From assembly GCF_042643245.1 (NCBI RefSeq), contig NZ_JBHRSK010000014.1:62001-126000 (forward strand): DNA of 64,000 nucleotides, written 5' to 3'. Position numbers and translations under genes: made by a program. Positions 8,647-21,357 of the stretch are shown here, piece after piece; the stretch's first letter is position 1, and every line of letters begins with the position of its first letter. The notes beneath the pieces are model-generated. The model did not search any database, was not told where the DNA came from, and saw nothing but the letters and a program-made list of their open reading frames with translations. The DNA comes from Acidimangrovimonas pyrenivorans. Lineage in GTDB: Bacteria > Pseudomonadota > Alphaproteobacteria > Rhodobacterales > Rhodobacteraceae.

Positions 8647-11022
8647 CTACCCCTTCTCGGCCGCCGCGACGTTGGTCTTCACGGCAAGGAAGCTGTCCGG
8701 CGTCACCGAGATCGTGTCGATGCCGTATTCGACCAGCAGCCGGGCGAATTCGGGGTCGTTCGACGGCGCCTGGCCGCAGAGCCCGACCTTGGCGCCGACC
8801 TTGTGCGCCTTCTCGATCACCGTCTTGATCATCCACTGCACCGCCGGGTCGCGTTCCTGGAACAGCCCGGCCAGCGCCTCGCTGTCGCGGTCGACGCCCA
8901 GGGTCAGCTGGGTCAGGTCGTTCGAGCCGATCGAGAAGCCGTCGAAGCGACGCGCGAATTCCTCGGCCAGGATCACGTTCGACGGGATCTCGCACATGAC
9001 ATAGACCTGCAGCCCGTTCTCGCCGCGCTTCAGCCCGGCCTCCTCCATCACCGCCAGCACCTTGTCGGCCTCGTCCGGGCTGCGGCAGAAGGGGATCATG
9101 ACGATGGTGTTGGTGAAGCCCATCTCCTCGCGCATGCGCTTGATCGCCTTGCATTCCAGCGCGAAGCCGTCCTTGTAGGCGTCGGAATAGTAGCGCGAGG
9201 CGCCGCGGAAGCCGATCATCGGGTTTTCCTCGCTGGGCTCGAACTGGCGCCCGCCCAGAAGCTCGGCATATTCGTTGGTCTTGAAGTCGCTCATCCGCAC
9301 GATCACCGGGTTCGGGTAATGCACGGCGGCGATCCGGCCCAGGCCGCGGGCCAGGGTGTCGACGAAATACTCCGGCTTGTCGGCATAGCCGGCGGTCAGC
9401 GCCTCGATCTCGGCCCGGGCGCCGGCGTCGGTGAGCTGGTCGAAGCGGGTCAGGGCCAGCGGGTGGACCTTGATCGCGTTGTTGACGACGAATTCCATCC
9501 GCGCCAGCCCGACGCCGTCGGTCGGCAGCCGCCACCAGCGGTCGGCCGCCGCCGGGTTGGCCATGTTGAGCATGACCCGGGTTCTGGTCGCGGGCACCTG
9601 GTCGAGCGAGATCTCCTCGACCTCGAAGTCGCCGATGCCTTCCTGCACCTGGCCCTCGTCGCCCTCGGCGCAGTTGACCGTCACCTCCTGCTCGTCATGC
9701 AGCACATGGGTGGCGTTGCCGGTGCCGACGATGGCGGGCAGGCCGAGCTCGCGGCTGACGATGGCGGCGTGGCTGGTGCGGCCGCCATGGTCGGTGATCA
9801 CCGCCTTGGCGCGCTTCATGATCGGCACCCAGTCCGGGTCGGTGGTCGAGGTGACGAGGATCGAGCCGTCGACGAACCGCTCGATGTCGCGGGCGTTCTC
9901 GATCAGGCAGACCCGGCCGGTGGCGATGGCGTTGCCGACGCTGAGCCCCGACAGGATCACCGGCCCGCCCTTGTTGAGACGGTAGCTCTTCATCGCGCCG
10001 GTCTCGGCACGCGACTGCACCGTCTCGGGCCGGGCCTGGACGATGTAGAGCTCGCCGGTGAGGCCGTCGCGGGCCCATTCCATGTCCATCGGCTGGCCGT
10101 AATGGTCCTCGATCGTCACCGCCATCCGGGCCAGCGCGAGGATCTCGTCATTGTTCAGAACGAAGGCGGCGCGCTCGGCCTTCGAGGTCGGCACGTTGCG
10201 GGTCTCGGCCTCGCCTTCGCCGCCGTAGATCATCTTCTTCTCCTTGGCGCCGAGGCTCTTCTCGACGATCGGCACAAGGTCGGGACTGTCGAGGAACGGC
10301 TTGTAGACCTCGTATTCGTCCGGCGTCACCGCGCCCTGGACGACGTTCTCGCCCAGTCCCCAGGCGGCGTTGATCAGCACCACCTTGTCGAAGCCCGATT
10401 CGGTGTCGATCGAGAACATCACCCCCGAACCGCCGATGTCGGACCGCACCATCTGCTGGACGCCGACCGACAGCGCCACCTTCTGGTGGTCGAAACCCTT
10501 GAGCTTGCGGTAGGTGATCGCGCGGTCGGTGTAGAGCGAGGCGAAGCAGCGTTTGCAGGCCTCGATCACGGCATCGGCGCCCTGGACGTTGAGGAAGGTC
10601 TCCTGCTGGCCGGCGAAGCTGGCATCGGGCAGGTCCTCGGCGGTGGCCGAGGAGCGCACGGCGACCGAGGGCGCCTCGCTGCCCGCACGGCGGCCGAGCT
10701 CGTCATAGGCGGCGCGGATGTCGGCCTCGATCTCGGCCGGCCAGTCGCCGGCGACGATCATCGCCCGGATCGTCCGCCCGGCCTCCTGCAGCGTGATCTT
10801 GCCCGCGTCGAGCCGGTCGAGCACCTCGCCCATGCGGTTGAACAGGGCGTTTTCGGCGATGAAGGCGCGGAAGGCGTCGGCGGTGGTGGCAAAGCCGGCC
10901 GGCACCTTGATGCCCCTGGCGTCCAGCGTCGCCACCATCTCGCCCAGCGAGGCGTTCTTGCCGCCGACGATGCTGACATCGCCGCGTTTCAGATTCTCGA
11001 ACCAGATCACGTTGTCCGACAT
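8647..11022 (-). CDS. ppsA: Phosphoenolpyruvate synthase
   Basis: 791-residue pyruvate, water dikinase, the usual PpsA length. It makes PEP from pyruvate with ATP going to AMP and phosphate, a gluconeogenic step. The N-terminal ATP-grasp domain has GGKNASLGEM and AVRSSATAEDLPDASFAGQQ; the central swivelling domain carries the phospho-His418 motif GGRTSHAAIVSRELG; the C-terminal TIM barrel holds GFRGASRYYSD, the catalytic CGQAPSNDPE Cys and GIDTISVTPD. It appears monocistronic; 91 bp separate it from the RTX gene upstream. It converges on the ABC importer. PPDK is excluded by the PEP-synthase-type CGQAP motif and shorter length. Confidence 0.95.
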   Translation of the reverse strand: MSDNVIWFENLKRGDVSIVGGKNASLGEMVATLDARGIKVPAGFATTADAFRAFIAENALFNRMGEVLDRLDAGKITLQEAGRTIRAMIVAGDWPAEIEADIRAAYDELGRRAGSEAPSVAVRSSATAEDLPDASFAGQQETFLNVQGADAVIEACKRCFASLYTDRAITYRKLKGFDHQKVALSVGVQQMVRSDIGGSGVMFSIDTESGFDKVVLINAAWGLGENVVQGAVTPDEYEVYKPFLDSPDLVPIVEKSLGAKEKKMIYGGEGEAETRNVPTSKAERAAFVLNNDEILALARMAVTIEDHYGQPMDMEWARDGLTGELYIVQARPETVQSRAETGAMKSYRLNKGGPVILSGLSVGNAIATGRVCLIENARDIERFVDGSILVTSTTDPDWVPIMKRAKAVITDHGGRTSHAAIVSRELGLPAIVGTGNATHVLHDEQEVTVNCAEGDEGQVQEGIGDFEVEEISLDQVPATRTRVMLNMANPAAADRWWRLPTDGVGLARMEFVVNNAIKVHPLALTRFDQLTDAGARAEIEALTAGYADKPEYFVDTLARGLGRIAAVHYPNPVIVRMSDFKTNEYAELLGGRQFEPSEENPMIGFRGASRYYSDAYKDGFALECKAIKRMREEMGFTNTIVMIPFCRSPDEADKVLAVMEEAGLKRGENGLQVYVMCEIPSNVILAEEFARRFDGFSIGSNDLTQLTLGVDRDSEALAGLFQERDPAVQWMIKTVIEKAHKVGAKVGLCGQAPSNDPEFARLLVEYGIDTISVTPDSFLAVKTNVAAAEKG

Positions 11023-11113
11023 GGGGAACTCTCCTGTACCGCGTATCTCGTGCGGCGCAGGCTAGCGGGGCGCCGGGCCCCCCGCCTTGATCGGTGTCAT
11101 GCCGGGGACGGGC

Positions 11114-12976
11114 TCAGCCGATCAGCAGATGCCCGGCCAGCCCCGTCGTGTCGGTCAGCCCGTCGAGGGTGATCACCGTGCCGTCGGCAAGATCGAAGAC
11201 CACGCCATCGGCGGTGACCGAGGCATAGGTTCCGATCACCGTTGCCGCGTCGGTCTCGCCGCCGGTGAGCACGGTGTCGAACTCGAGCATGTCGGCACTG
11301 GTGTCGAAATCGGTGATATGGTCGCTGCCGGCGCCGCCGGCGAAGACGAAATGGTCGATCCCGGCACCGCCGGTCAGCATGTCGTTCCCCGCGCCGCCGT
11401 TCAGGCGGTCGTTGCCGGCGCCGCCGTCCAGCGTGTCGGCCCCGGCCTGGCCGAACAGCCGGTCATAGCCGTTGCGGCCGTAGATCAGGTCGTCATTGGC
11501 CTGGCCGTAGAAGGCATCCGCGCCGGCGCCGCCCTGGATGGTGTCGTTGCCGCCGCCGGCCCAGACCGTGTCCTGCCCGAGCACGCCGCCCTGGGCGTTG
11601 TCCTGATAGATGTCGTCGCCAAGGCCCATATGGGCCAGGTCGCGGCCGCGGCCGCCATTGACCTCGTCGTTGCCGGCGCCGGAATCGAGCGTGTCGGCGC
11701 CGTTCTCGCCGAACAGCCGGTCAAAGCCGTTGCGGCCGTAGATCAGGTCGTTGCCGAGCTGGCCGTGGAAGGTGTCGGCACCGGCGCCGCCCTGGATGGT
11801 GTCGTTGCCGGAACCGGCCTGGACCGTGTCCTGTCCCGGGACGCCGCCCTGGCCGTTGTCCTGGAACAGGTCGTTGCCGTCCCCCAGGAAGACCCGGTCG
11901 CGGCCGTCGCCGCCGATGACCGTGTCGTTGCCGGCGCCGGCGCTGAGGACGTCGGCCCCGGCGCCGCCGAACAGGTGGTTGGCGCCGGCATTGCCGGTCA
12001 GGTGGTTGACTGCCCCGTTGCCGGTCAGGTCGGCGTCGACGACTCCCAGCAGGCCGGCATCGGCGATGCCGTCGATCAGCGTCAGATTGCCCGAGCTCAA
12101 CAGGTGGTCGCCGTCGACGAGGTCGAGCTTGACGTTGCCGGCGCTCAGGTCGACCTCGACGCTGGCCGAGAGCCCGCCGGCGGTGATGTCGACCGTCACC
12201 GCCGCGCCGGCGGTCAGTCCCAGCGCGTAGCCACCCGCGGCAAGCGTGCCGGCGCCGTGGCCCTGGGCGCTGAACTGCACGCCCGAGACGGCCTCTCCGA
12301 CCGAGTAGAAAGCGTTGTGGTCGGTATCGTTATAGGCGACGCCGGTGAGGAAGTGATCCGAGCCGGAGAGGCCGAAATCCTCGGTCAGCATCGAGGCGTT
12401 CCAGGTGGTGCCCTGATCGGTGAATTCGCCGAAGGCCTGGCCGACGCCGACCTCGCGGAAATCGGCGTTGAGAATGTTCTCGCGGTGGTGGGAGNAGGTG
12501 GTGCCCTGATCGGTGAATTCGCCGAAGGCCTGGCCGACGCCGACCTCGCGGAAATCGGCGTTGAGAATGTTCTCGCGGTGGTGGGAGCTGAGGAACAGGC
12601 CCTCGTGATGGGTCAGGATCGCGGCGGTCGGGTCGACCGTGCCGCTGGTGCCGGAAAAGGCGATGTTCTCGCCATAGGCCCAGCTGCCGGTGAAGGTGTA
12701 ACCGGCGGCGATCATCCGGTCCTGCGGGGTGCTGCCGCCATCGCCGGTATGGCTGAAGGTGTCGGCGGCCAGCATCCACTCCGAATGGGCATCGGCCGCG
12801 GCGTTGATCAGCGCGTTCGGCGCCAGCGCCTGCATCGGCTTGCCGTCCAGCGTGCCGGCCGGAAGATCCTGGTTGAGGTCGATATTGTAGCGCGCGGCTT
12901 CGCCCAGCGGGTCGAGACGGGCCCGGTTGAGCAATTCGATGAGAAGCTGTTCCTGTGCGGTGATCGCGGCGGGCAT
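11114..12976 (-). CDS. Secreted CAP (SCP/PR-1) domain protein with RTX calcium-binding repeats
   Basis: The sequence as given encodes 620 residues, but 31 of them arise from an assembly duplication around the N at 12495; the true protein is probably 589. Residues ~1-160 form a CAP domain (LLIELLNRARLDPLGEA at the start, HSEWMLAADTFSHTG, then HHRENILNADFREVGVGQAFGE). A beta-type linker follows, then nonapeptide RTX repeats (GGAGADVLSAGAGNDTVIGGDG and similar) and an acidic C-terminus expected for type I secretion. There is no Sec signal, consistent with type I export; no HlyB/HlyD/TolC partner is adjacent. Secreted CAP proteins have varied, mostly unknown bacterial roles. Confidence 0.8.
   Translation of the reverse strand: MPAAITAQEQLLIELLNRARLDPLGEAARYNIDLNQDLPAGTLDGKPMQALAPNALINAAADAHSEWMLAADTFSHTGDGGSTPQDRMIAAGYTFTGSWAYGENIAFSGTSGTVDPTAAILTHHEGLFLSSHHRENILNADFREVGVGQAFGEFTDQGTTXSHHRENILNADFREVGVGQAFGEFTDQGTTWNASMLTEDFGLSGSDHFLTGVAYNDTDHNAFYSVGEAVSGVQFSAQGHGAGTLAAGGYALGLTAGAAVTVDITAGGLSASVEVDLSAGNVKLDLVDGDHLLSSGNLTLIDGIADAGLLGVVDADLTGNGAVNHLTGNAGANHLFGGAGADVLSAGAGNDTVIGGDGRDRVFLGDGNDLFQDNGQGGVPGQDTVQAGSGNDTIQGGAGADTFHGQLGNDLIYGRNGFDRLFGENGADTLDSGAGNDEVNGGRGRDLAHMGLGDDIYQDNAQGGVLGQDTVWAGGGNDTIQGGAGADAFYGQANDDLIYGRNGYDRLFGQAGADTLDGGAGNDRLNGGAGNDMLTGGAGIDHFVFAGGAGSDHITDFDTSADMLEFDTVLTGGETDAATVIGTYASVTADGVVFDLADGTVITLDGLTDTTGLAGHLLIG
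11340..11870 (-). repeat. Two tandem 258-bp units of RTX repeats
   Basis: Two blocks with an exact 258-bp period (for example GTTGTCCTG at 11597 and 11855) encode two 86-residue units, each running from a QDN-QGGV-GQDTV segment through GNDTIQGGAGAD to LIYGRNG-DRLFG. The copies differ at many positions, so this is an old internal duplication and not an assembly error. Confidence 0.75.
12403..12587. other. Assembly join: exact 92-bp duplication flanking a single N
   Basis: Bases 12403-12494 and 12496-12587 are identical over 92 bp and are separated only by the one ambiguous base at 12495. The repeat falls in the CAP domain and repeats its HHRENILN motif. This is the signature of two contig ends that overlap but were scaffolded instead of merged. 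The 93-bp excess keeps the reading frame by chance. Confidence 0.92.
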
Positions 12977-13150
12977 GGTTTACCTGCTGAGTGGTTTCCG
13001 GCTTGGAACCCGATTAAACACGAAACTGTGACCGGGGTGGGGCGGCCGATCGTCATCATTTTGCCGCGCGCGGATCCTTGCCGATTGCGGGGCGGCGACT
13101 CGGTGGCTGTTCGCTCAATCCTGCCCGAAGTCGCCCCGGCCGGCGCGGTT

Positions 13151-16491
<3,341 letters not shown>

Positions 16492-16495
<4 letters not shown>

Positions 16496-17970
16496 GCGAA
16501 TTCCCCCTGCACGAACCAGCCCGGCTGCTGCGGCGTGTAGAACAGCCATAGCCGCCGGCCCTGCCGCGTCTCGACCCGCCAGTAATCGCGCAGGCCGGAA
16601 CGCCAGCCGTCATCCTCGAGCCACCATTCCGGCGCGATCCGTTCCGGCCCGGTCGCCCGCGCCGTGGTCAGCGCCATCCGGCGCCAGCGGAACCGTTCCG
16701 GCGGGCGCGGGCCTTGGGCCAGGATCGGCTCGGGCGCGAACAGCCGCAAGGGGCGCGGGCGCGGCACCGTCCAGGGGCCGGCGGGGGTGCTGTAGGCGGC
16801 GGGGGCGACGGTGAAGCCGCGCTCGGGGATATGGCTGTCGGCGGGCAGGAAGCGGGTGATGTTCTCCAGCCCGACCCGGTTGCCCAGCCGGGTGATCAGA
16901 TCGTCGAGCCGGTCGTCGCGTGCCCCGTCGCGGGCTGCGGTCCACTGGCCGGTCTGGCGCGGGGCGAGGGTCTCCACCTGCACCGCTTCGAGCCGCAGCC
17001 GGTCGAGGCCGAAGCCGGCGTCGAGCTCCTCGACGCCGCGGGCGAAGAGCGGCAGCAGCCGGGCCGGATCGCGCATCGGCCGGGCGAGGCGCAGCTCGAC
17101 CTGCCGCTCGCCGCGGTCGACCCGGCGCAGGGTCAGCCGCAGCACCCGGGCGCCCAGCCCGCGCTCCTCCAACCCGCGGCAGAGCGGCGGCAGCAGCCGC
17201 TCGATCCCGGCCATGACGTCGCGGCTCAGCCCGATCGGCTCGGCCAGCGTCATCTGGGCGGCGTGGCGCGGCGGCTCGGGCAGGGGCGAAATTTGTTCGG
17301 CGACGGTCCCCAGCGCCTGGTCGAGACGCAGCAGCACCGCCGGGCCGAAGCGCCGGGTGACGGTGGCGCGGGGCAGGGCGGCAAGCTCGGCGATACTGGC
17401 GATGCCCAGCCGCTCCAGCACGCCGCAGGTATTGGCGTCGAGCCGCAGCGCCGAGACCGGCAGCGGCCCGAGCGCCCGCGCCGTCTCGCCCGGCGGGGCG
17501 ATGCCGCCGCCCGTATGCGCCAGCGCCCAGGCCGCGCCGCGGCTATCGGCCAGCCCGGCCCGCACCGCCAGCCCGGCCCGGCCCAGCCGGGCGCGGAGAT
17601 CGGCCAGCAGCGCCGCCTCGCCGCCGACCAGGTGCGCCGAGCCGGTGATATCGAGCACCAGCCCGTCGCCGCCGTCGAGCCCGACCCAGGGGCAGTAGCG
17701 CCCGGCCCAGCGGGCCAGCAGGCGCAGGAAGCGGGCCTCGGCCGGCGGATCGGCGGGGGCCGAGCGCAGCCCGGGACAGAGGGTGCGGGCATCGGCCAGC
17801 CCCATGCCGCGGCCCAGCCCGGCGGCCTCGGCCGCGGCGTTGAGGCAATGGATGCGCTCGGTGTTGCCCACCCGCAGGCTCAGTGCGAAGGGGCCCGGCG
17901 GCGGCTTACGGCGCAGCGCCCGGTCGCTCGCCAGGCTTGGAAACCACAATGACACGACCCGCTTCGCCAT
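16492..17970 (-). CDS. imuB: Y-family polymerase-like protein ImuB
   Basis: 492-residue catalytically inactive Y-family polymerase homologue that bridges the beta clamp and DnaE2 in mutagenic repair. The start at ATG 17970 (MAKRVVSLWFPSLASDRAL) is the standard ImuB beginning; a longer frame would add a low-complexity Pro-rich leader inside imuA. The palm region lacks the usual acidic metal ligands, as in other ImuB proteins. It overlaps imuA by 65 bp upstream and imuC by 4 bp downstream, so all three are probably made from one transcript. Confidence 0.92.
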
Positions 17971-18511
17971 CCCAGCGCACCCTCCACGCGCCCAGTGTTC
18001 CTGATTTGTTCTTTTTAAGCGTCCAGTCCTGCAGAGTCGAGTCCGCCCCCTCCGGCTCGGCAGTGGGATCGGCGGCGGGATCGAAGACGGGATCGAAGAC
18101 GGGGGCGCAGTGCCAGCGGGTCTCGGCGGCATTGCTGCCGGCGCCCTCGGCGATCAGGCACAGCCCCAGGCTGCGCCCGGCCTCGGCGGCCAGTTGCAGC
18201 CGCCTTCCCTCGGTCAGGCCGAGGGGACGGGAAAGCTCGGCCACCACGGTGTCCACGGCGCCCGAGCGCAGCGCCTCCTCCATCGCCGCCAGCATCTCGG
18301 TCTGATCGGCGGCATGGACGACGATCAGCCGGTCGGGATCGCAGAACGGCGCCAGCCCCTGCGGGTTCAGCGCCTCGCCGCGCCAGTCCTCGACCAGCCA
18401 CAGCGCCGCCTGGCCCATGCCGCAGAGGATGGCGGCGAAGGCCGGGGCGCCGGGCCCGGTGGCTTCATGGCTGCGGCCGCGGCGCGGCGGGAAGACGGAC
18501 GAGAAGGACAT
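17906..18511 (-). CDS. imuA: ImuA (RecA/SulA-like) mutagenesis protein
   Basis: 201-residue protein with the core of the ImuA family (LWLVEDWRGEALNPQGLAPF, RLIVVHAADQTEMLAAMEEALR, TVVAELSRPLGLTEGRRLQLAAEAG, then a conserved WRV strand near the end). ImuA resembles RecA and is needed with ImuB and DnaE2 for damage-induced mutagenesis. It is the first gene of the cassette. I found no perfect alphaproteobacterial LexA box (GTTC-N7-GTTC) in the 100 bp upstream, although SOS control is usual for this cassette. The protein is somewhat short for the family. Confidence 0.85.
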   Translation of the reverse strand: MSFSSVFPPRRGRSHEATGPGAPAFAAILCGMGQAALWLVEDWRGEALNPQGLAPFCDPDRLIVVHAADQTEMLAAMEEALRSGAVDTVVAELSRPLGLTEGRRLQLAAEAGRSLGLCLIAEGAGSNAAETRWHCAPVFDPVFDPAADPTAEPEGADSTLQDWTLKKNKSGTLGAWRVRWDGEAGRVIVVSKPGERPGAAP

Positions 18512-18819
18512 GCCTTATGTTTTCGCGAGCCGGGGAAGGGTGCAAGGGGGCAGAAGGGGAAGCGGTGTCGCCCCGAACTCCTCATGCGACAATCGAACGA
18601 AGCACCGGGCCCGGAAACAAGGCGCTTTGCGCCGCCGGGCCAGCGCCCGTCCGCCCCCCCCCGGGCGGGCGCTTTCTTGCGGTTGGATACCCGCTCGGAA
18701 CGCCGCCGTGGCGGAGCTATGAAGTGACGACCTAAGCCGTTGCAGCGCCCACCCGCGGACGGGCGCAGGCCCTCCGTTGCGTCGGGTGTTCGGGAGGGGC
18801 CCTGTTCCGAACGCTTTTC
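18512..18819. repeat. Intergenic region with composite palindromic repeat, copy 1
   Basis: No gene is seen in this 308-bp gap. It contains three GC hairpins: GGCCCGG 18608-18614 pairing with CCGGGCC 18635-18641 (enclosing GGCGC-TTT-GCGCC), GCGCCCG... at 18643-18672, and GCGCCC-ACCCGCGGAC-GGGCGC at 18745-18766. The same order of elements recurs at 25995-26149. Confidence 0.65.
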
Positions 18820-19854
18820 TCAGCAGATCCTCGGCAGTTGCTCGCCCACCAGCATGTCGACGATCCGGCTGCCGCCGAACAGGGTCCGCATCGTCACCAT
18901 GCCGGGATGGGCGGCGACCGCCCGGCCGACCGCCACCGCGCCGCGGCCGGCTTCCGTCGCCCGCATCGCCGCCAGCGCCGCCTCGGCCTGATCCGCGGGC
19001 ACGAACAGCACCAAGGTGCCCTCGTTGGCCAGGTAGAGCGGGTCGAGCCCGAGGATCTCGCACATCCCCTTGACCTCGTCGCGCAGCGGCAGCGCCTCCT
19101 CGTCGATCTCGATGCCGACCCCGGCCGCCTCGGCCATCTCGTTCAAGGCCGAGGCCAGCCCGCCGCGGGTCGCATCGCGCGCCGCCCGCACCCCCGGCGC
19201 GGCGGCGATCACCGCCTCCATCAGCGCCGACAGCGACTGGCAGTCCGATTCGAGGTCGGCCGACAGGGCCAGGTCGCCGCGCGCCGCCAGGATCGCCGCG
19301 CCATGGTCGCCCAGCACGCCGTTGACGATGGCCACGTCGCCGGGCCGGATATGCACGGCGCCCAGTTCGCGCCCGGGCGGGATCACGCCGACGCCCGAGG
19401 TGGTGACGAAGACCTTGTCGGCCGAGCCGCGCCCGACCACCTTGGTGTCGCCGGTGACGATCCGGACCCCGGCCACCGCCGCCTCGGCCGCCATCGAGGC
19501 GACGATGCGGCGCAGCAGCGCCAGCTCGCAGCCCTCCTCGATGATGAAGGCGGCCGACAGCCACAGTGGCCGCGCCCCGCCCACCGCGAGGTCGTTGACC
19601 GTGCCGCAAACCGCGATCTTGCCGATATCGCCGCCCGGGAACTCCACCGGCGTGACGACGAAACTGTCGGTGGTGAAGGCCAGTTTCGCCCCCGGCTCGG
19701 CCAGCGCCGCCGCCTGCAGCCGGGCCTGATCCTCCATGCCGGGCGGCTCGAAGACTTCGGTGAACACGCTCTCGATCAGATCGCGCATCGCCTTGCCGCC
19801 GCCGCCATGGGCCAGCGTCACGTGACTGTCGCGCAAGCCCTTCCGCCCACTCAT
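18820..19854 (-). CDS. hypE: [NiFe]-hydrogenase maturation protein HypE
   Basis: 344-residue HypE of the PurM/AIR-synthase fold. It dehydrates the carbamoyl group received from HypF to form the cyanide ligands of the NiFe active site, in the cytoplasm with HypF, HypC and HypD. Visible family signatures are VTLAHGGGGKAMRDLI at the N-terminus, the ATP-binding TTDSFVVTPVEFPGGDIG, the AARDATRGGLAS loop and the C-terminal PRIC, where terminal Cys344 is the thiocarboxamide/thiocyanate carrier. It is the last gene of the hypF-hupK-hypABCDE run, 67 bp after hypD. Confidence 0.96.
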   Translation of the reverse strand: MSGRKGLRDSHVTLAHGGGGKAMRDLIESVFTEVFEPPGMEDQARLQAAALAEPGAKLAFTTDSFVVTPVEFPGGDIGKIAVCGTVNDLAVGGARPLWLSAAFIIEEGCELALLRRIVASMAAEAAVAGVRIVTGDTKVVGRGSADKVFVTTSGVGVIPPGRELGAVHIRPGDVAIVNGVLGDHGAAILAARGDLALSADLESDCQSLSALMEAVIAAAPGVRAARDATRGGLASALNEMAEAAGVGIEIDEEALPLRDEVKGMCEILGLDPLYLANEGTLVLFVPADQAEAALAAMRATEAGRGAVAVGRAVAAHPGMVTMRTLFGGSRIVDMLVGEQLPRIC

Positions 19855-19863
19855 CCCTGCCTC

Positions 19864-19921
19864 TTCTTCTTTGTCAAAAATACTCCGGGGGAGTCGCCTC
19901 TGGCGACGGGGGCAGCGCCCC
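19864..19921 (-). repeat. Dispersed multi-hairpin intergenic element, copy A
   Basis: Read on the minus strand directly after the hypD stop: GGGGCGCTGCCCC hairpin, GTCGCC-AGA-GGCGAC hairpin, CTCCCCCGGAG, then GTATTTTTGACAAAGAAGAA. The same order occurs at 48230-48284. It fills the hypD-hypE gap and its A/G-rich end lies just before the hypE ribosome site. Confidence 0.75.
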
Positions 19922-21058
19922 CTATTCCGCCGCCGTCCGCGCCCCGCCGTATTGCCAATAGGCGGCGCAGGCCCCTTCCGACGACACCATCAGCGCCCCA
20001 AGCGGCGTCTCCGGCGTGCAGCCGCTGCCGAATTGCGGGCATTGGGTCGGCTTGATCTTGCCGGTCATCACCGCGCCGCAGGCGCAGCCCTCGGGCTCCT
20101 CGACATGACGCGGCCCGGCAGCGTAGCCGATGCCGAATTTCTCCTCGGCGTCATAGGCGGCGTATTTCGCCCGGATCCGCAGCCCCGAGGCGTCGATCTC
20201 GCCCAGCCCGCGCCACTCGAAAGAGGGCCGCCGCTCGTAGACATCGGCGATGGCGGCGAGGCTGACCGGATTGCCATGTTCGGGCACGACGCGGGCGTAC
20301 TGGTTCTCGACCTCGGCCCGGCCCTCGGCGATCTGGCGCAGCACCATCAGAACCGATTGCAGCAGGTCGAGCGGCTCGAACCCGGCCACCGCGATCGGCT
20401 TGTGATAGTCGCGGGCGATGAAGTCGTAGGGATGCGTGCCGATCACCATCGAGACATGGCCCGGCCCGATGAAGCCGTCGAGCCGCATGTCGGGATCGTC
20501 GAGCAGCGCCTTGATCGGCTCGGGCACGGTGATGTGGTTGCAGAAGACGCTGAAATTCCCCAGCCCCTCGCGCGCCGCCTGCTGGATCGACAGCGCGGTC
20601 GAGGGCGTCGTGGTCTCGAAGCCGAGGCCGAAGAACACCACCTCGCGCGCGGGATTGCGGCGCGCCAGTTCGAGCGCGTCGAGCGGCGAATAGACCATGC
20701 GGATATCGGCGCCTTCGGCCTTGGCCTGCAGCAGCGACTTCCGCGTCCCCGGCACCCGCATCGCGTCGCCGAAGGTGGTGAAGATCACTTCCGGCCGCTC
20801 GGCCAGCGCGACGCATTCGTCGACCCGGCTCATCGGTAGCACGCAGACCGGGCAGCCGGGGCCGTGGATGAACTCGACCCCCTCGTGGACCAGCTTGTCG
20901 AGCCCGTAGCGGAAGATCGCATGGGTGTGGCCGCCGCAGATCTCCATGATATGCAGCGGTTTTTCCCCGGTCGCGCCGATCTCGTCGGCGGCGCGGGCAA
21001 TGGCCGCCAGCACCGCCTTGGCCGCCTTCGGGTCACGGAATTCCGAGGCGTATTTCAT
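19922..21058 (-). CDS. hypD: [NiFe]-hydrogenase maturation protein HypD
   Basis: 378-residue iron-sulfur protein, the scaffold on which Fe(CN)2CO is assembled together with HypC. Start ATG 21058 (MKYASEFRDPKAAKAVL) overlaps the hypC stop by ATGA; a longer frame would run through hypC and was rejected. Conserved redox motifs are EICGGHTHAIFRYGL, GPGCPVCVLP, GFETTTPSTAL and the C-terminal [4Fe-4S] region CACGAVMTGKIKP...CPQFGSGCTP. Length and motifs are standard. Confidence 0.96.
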   Translation of the reverse strand: MKYASEFRDPKAAKAVLAAIARAADEIGATGEKPLHIMEICGGHTHAIFRYGLDKLVHEGVEFIHGPGCPVCVLPMSRVDECVALAERPEVIFTTFGDAMRVPGTRKSLLQAKAEGADIRMVYSPLDALELARRNPAREVVFFGLGFETTTPSTALSIQQAAREGLGNFSVFCNHITVPEPIKALLDDPDMRLDGFIGPGHVSMVIGTHPYDFIARDYHKPIAVAGFEPLDLLQSVLMVLRQIAEGRAEVENQYARVVPEHGNPVSLAAIADVYERRPSFEWRGLGEIDASGLRIRAKYAAYDAEEKFGIGYAAGPRHVEEPEGCACGAVMTGKIKPTQCPQFGSGCTPETPLGALMVSSEGACAAYWQYGGARTAAE

Positions 21059-21354
21059 GCCGGCCTCCCGGGGGCGTCGAGCGCCTTCTGGCCCTCGGCC
21101 ATCGCTTCCAGCGCCTCCTGCGCCTCGCCCAGTTCGCGCAGGGCGTCGAGCGTCTTGGCGGCCTCGTCGGCGTCGATCCGGCTCATGGCGAAGCCGACAT
21201 GGATCAGCGCCCATTCCCCGATCAGCCCCTCGAGCGGCCCCTCGGCGATGCAGGCGACATTGACCTCGCGGCGGACGCCGGACACCTCGGCCAGCGCCAG
21301 CAGCCGCGTCTCGTCGGTGATCGCGACGATCTGGCCGGGAATGCCCAGACACAT
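21055..21354 (-). CDS. hypC: Hydrogenase maturation chaperone HypC
   Basis: 99-residue HypC/HupF-family chaperone. The N-terminus MCLGIPGQIVAI includes Cys2, which contacts HypD and the iron before delivery to the large subunit. The C-terminus is extended (EAQEALEAMAEGQKAL) relative to the ~75-residue minimum. It lies between hypB (3-bp gap) and hypD (4-bp overlap). A second HypC-type protein is encoded at 43138, near the structural genes, suggesting division of labour between the two chaperones. Confidence 0.94.
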   Translation of the reverse strand: MCLGIPGQIVAITDETRLLALAEVSGVRREVNVACIAEGPLEGLIGEWALIHVGFAMSRIDADEAAKTLDALRELGEAQEALEAMAEGQKALDAPGRPA

Positions 21355-21357
21355 GGC

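Noticed and set aside
11340..12000. Short regular DNA repeats resembling a CRISPR array
   Set aside because: They encode RTX nonapeptides; period and variation follow the protein repeat and there are no spacers or cas genes.
12403..12587. Real duplication of part of the CAP domain
   Set aside because: Exact identity over 92 bp with one N between points to a scaffold join.
18512..18620. Possible LexA (SOS) box before imuA
   Set aside because: Two GAAC/GTTC words occur but at the wrong spacing (16 instead of 7); no credible site was found.
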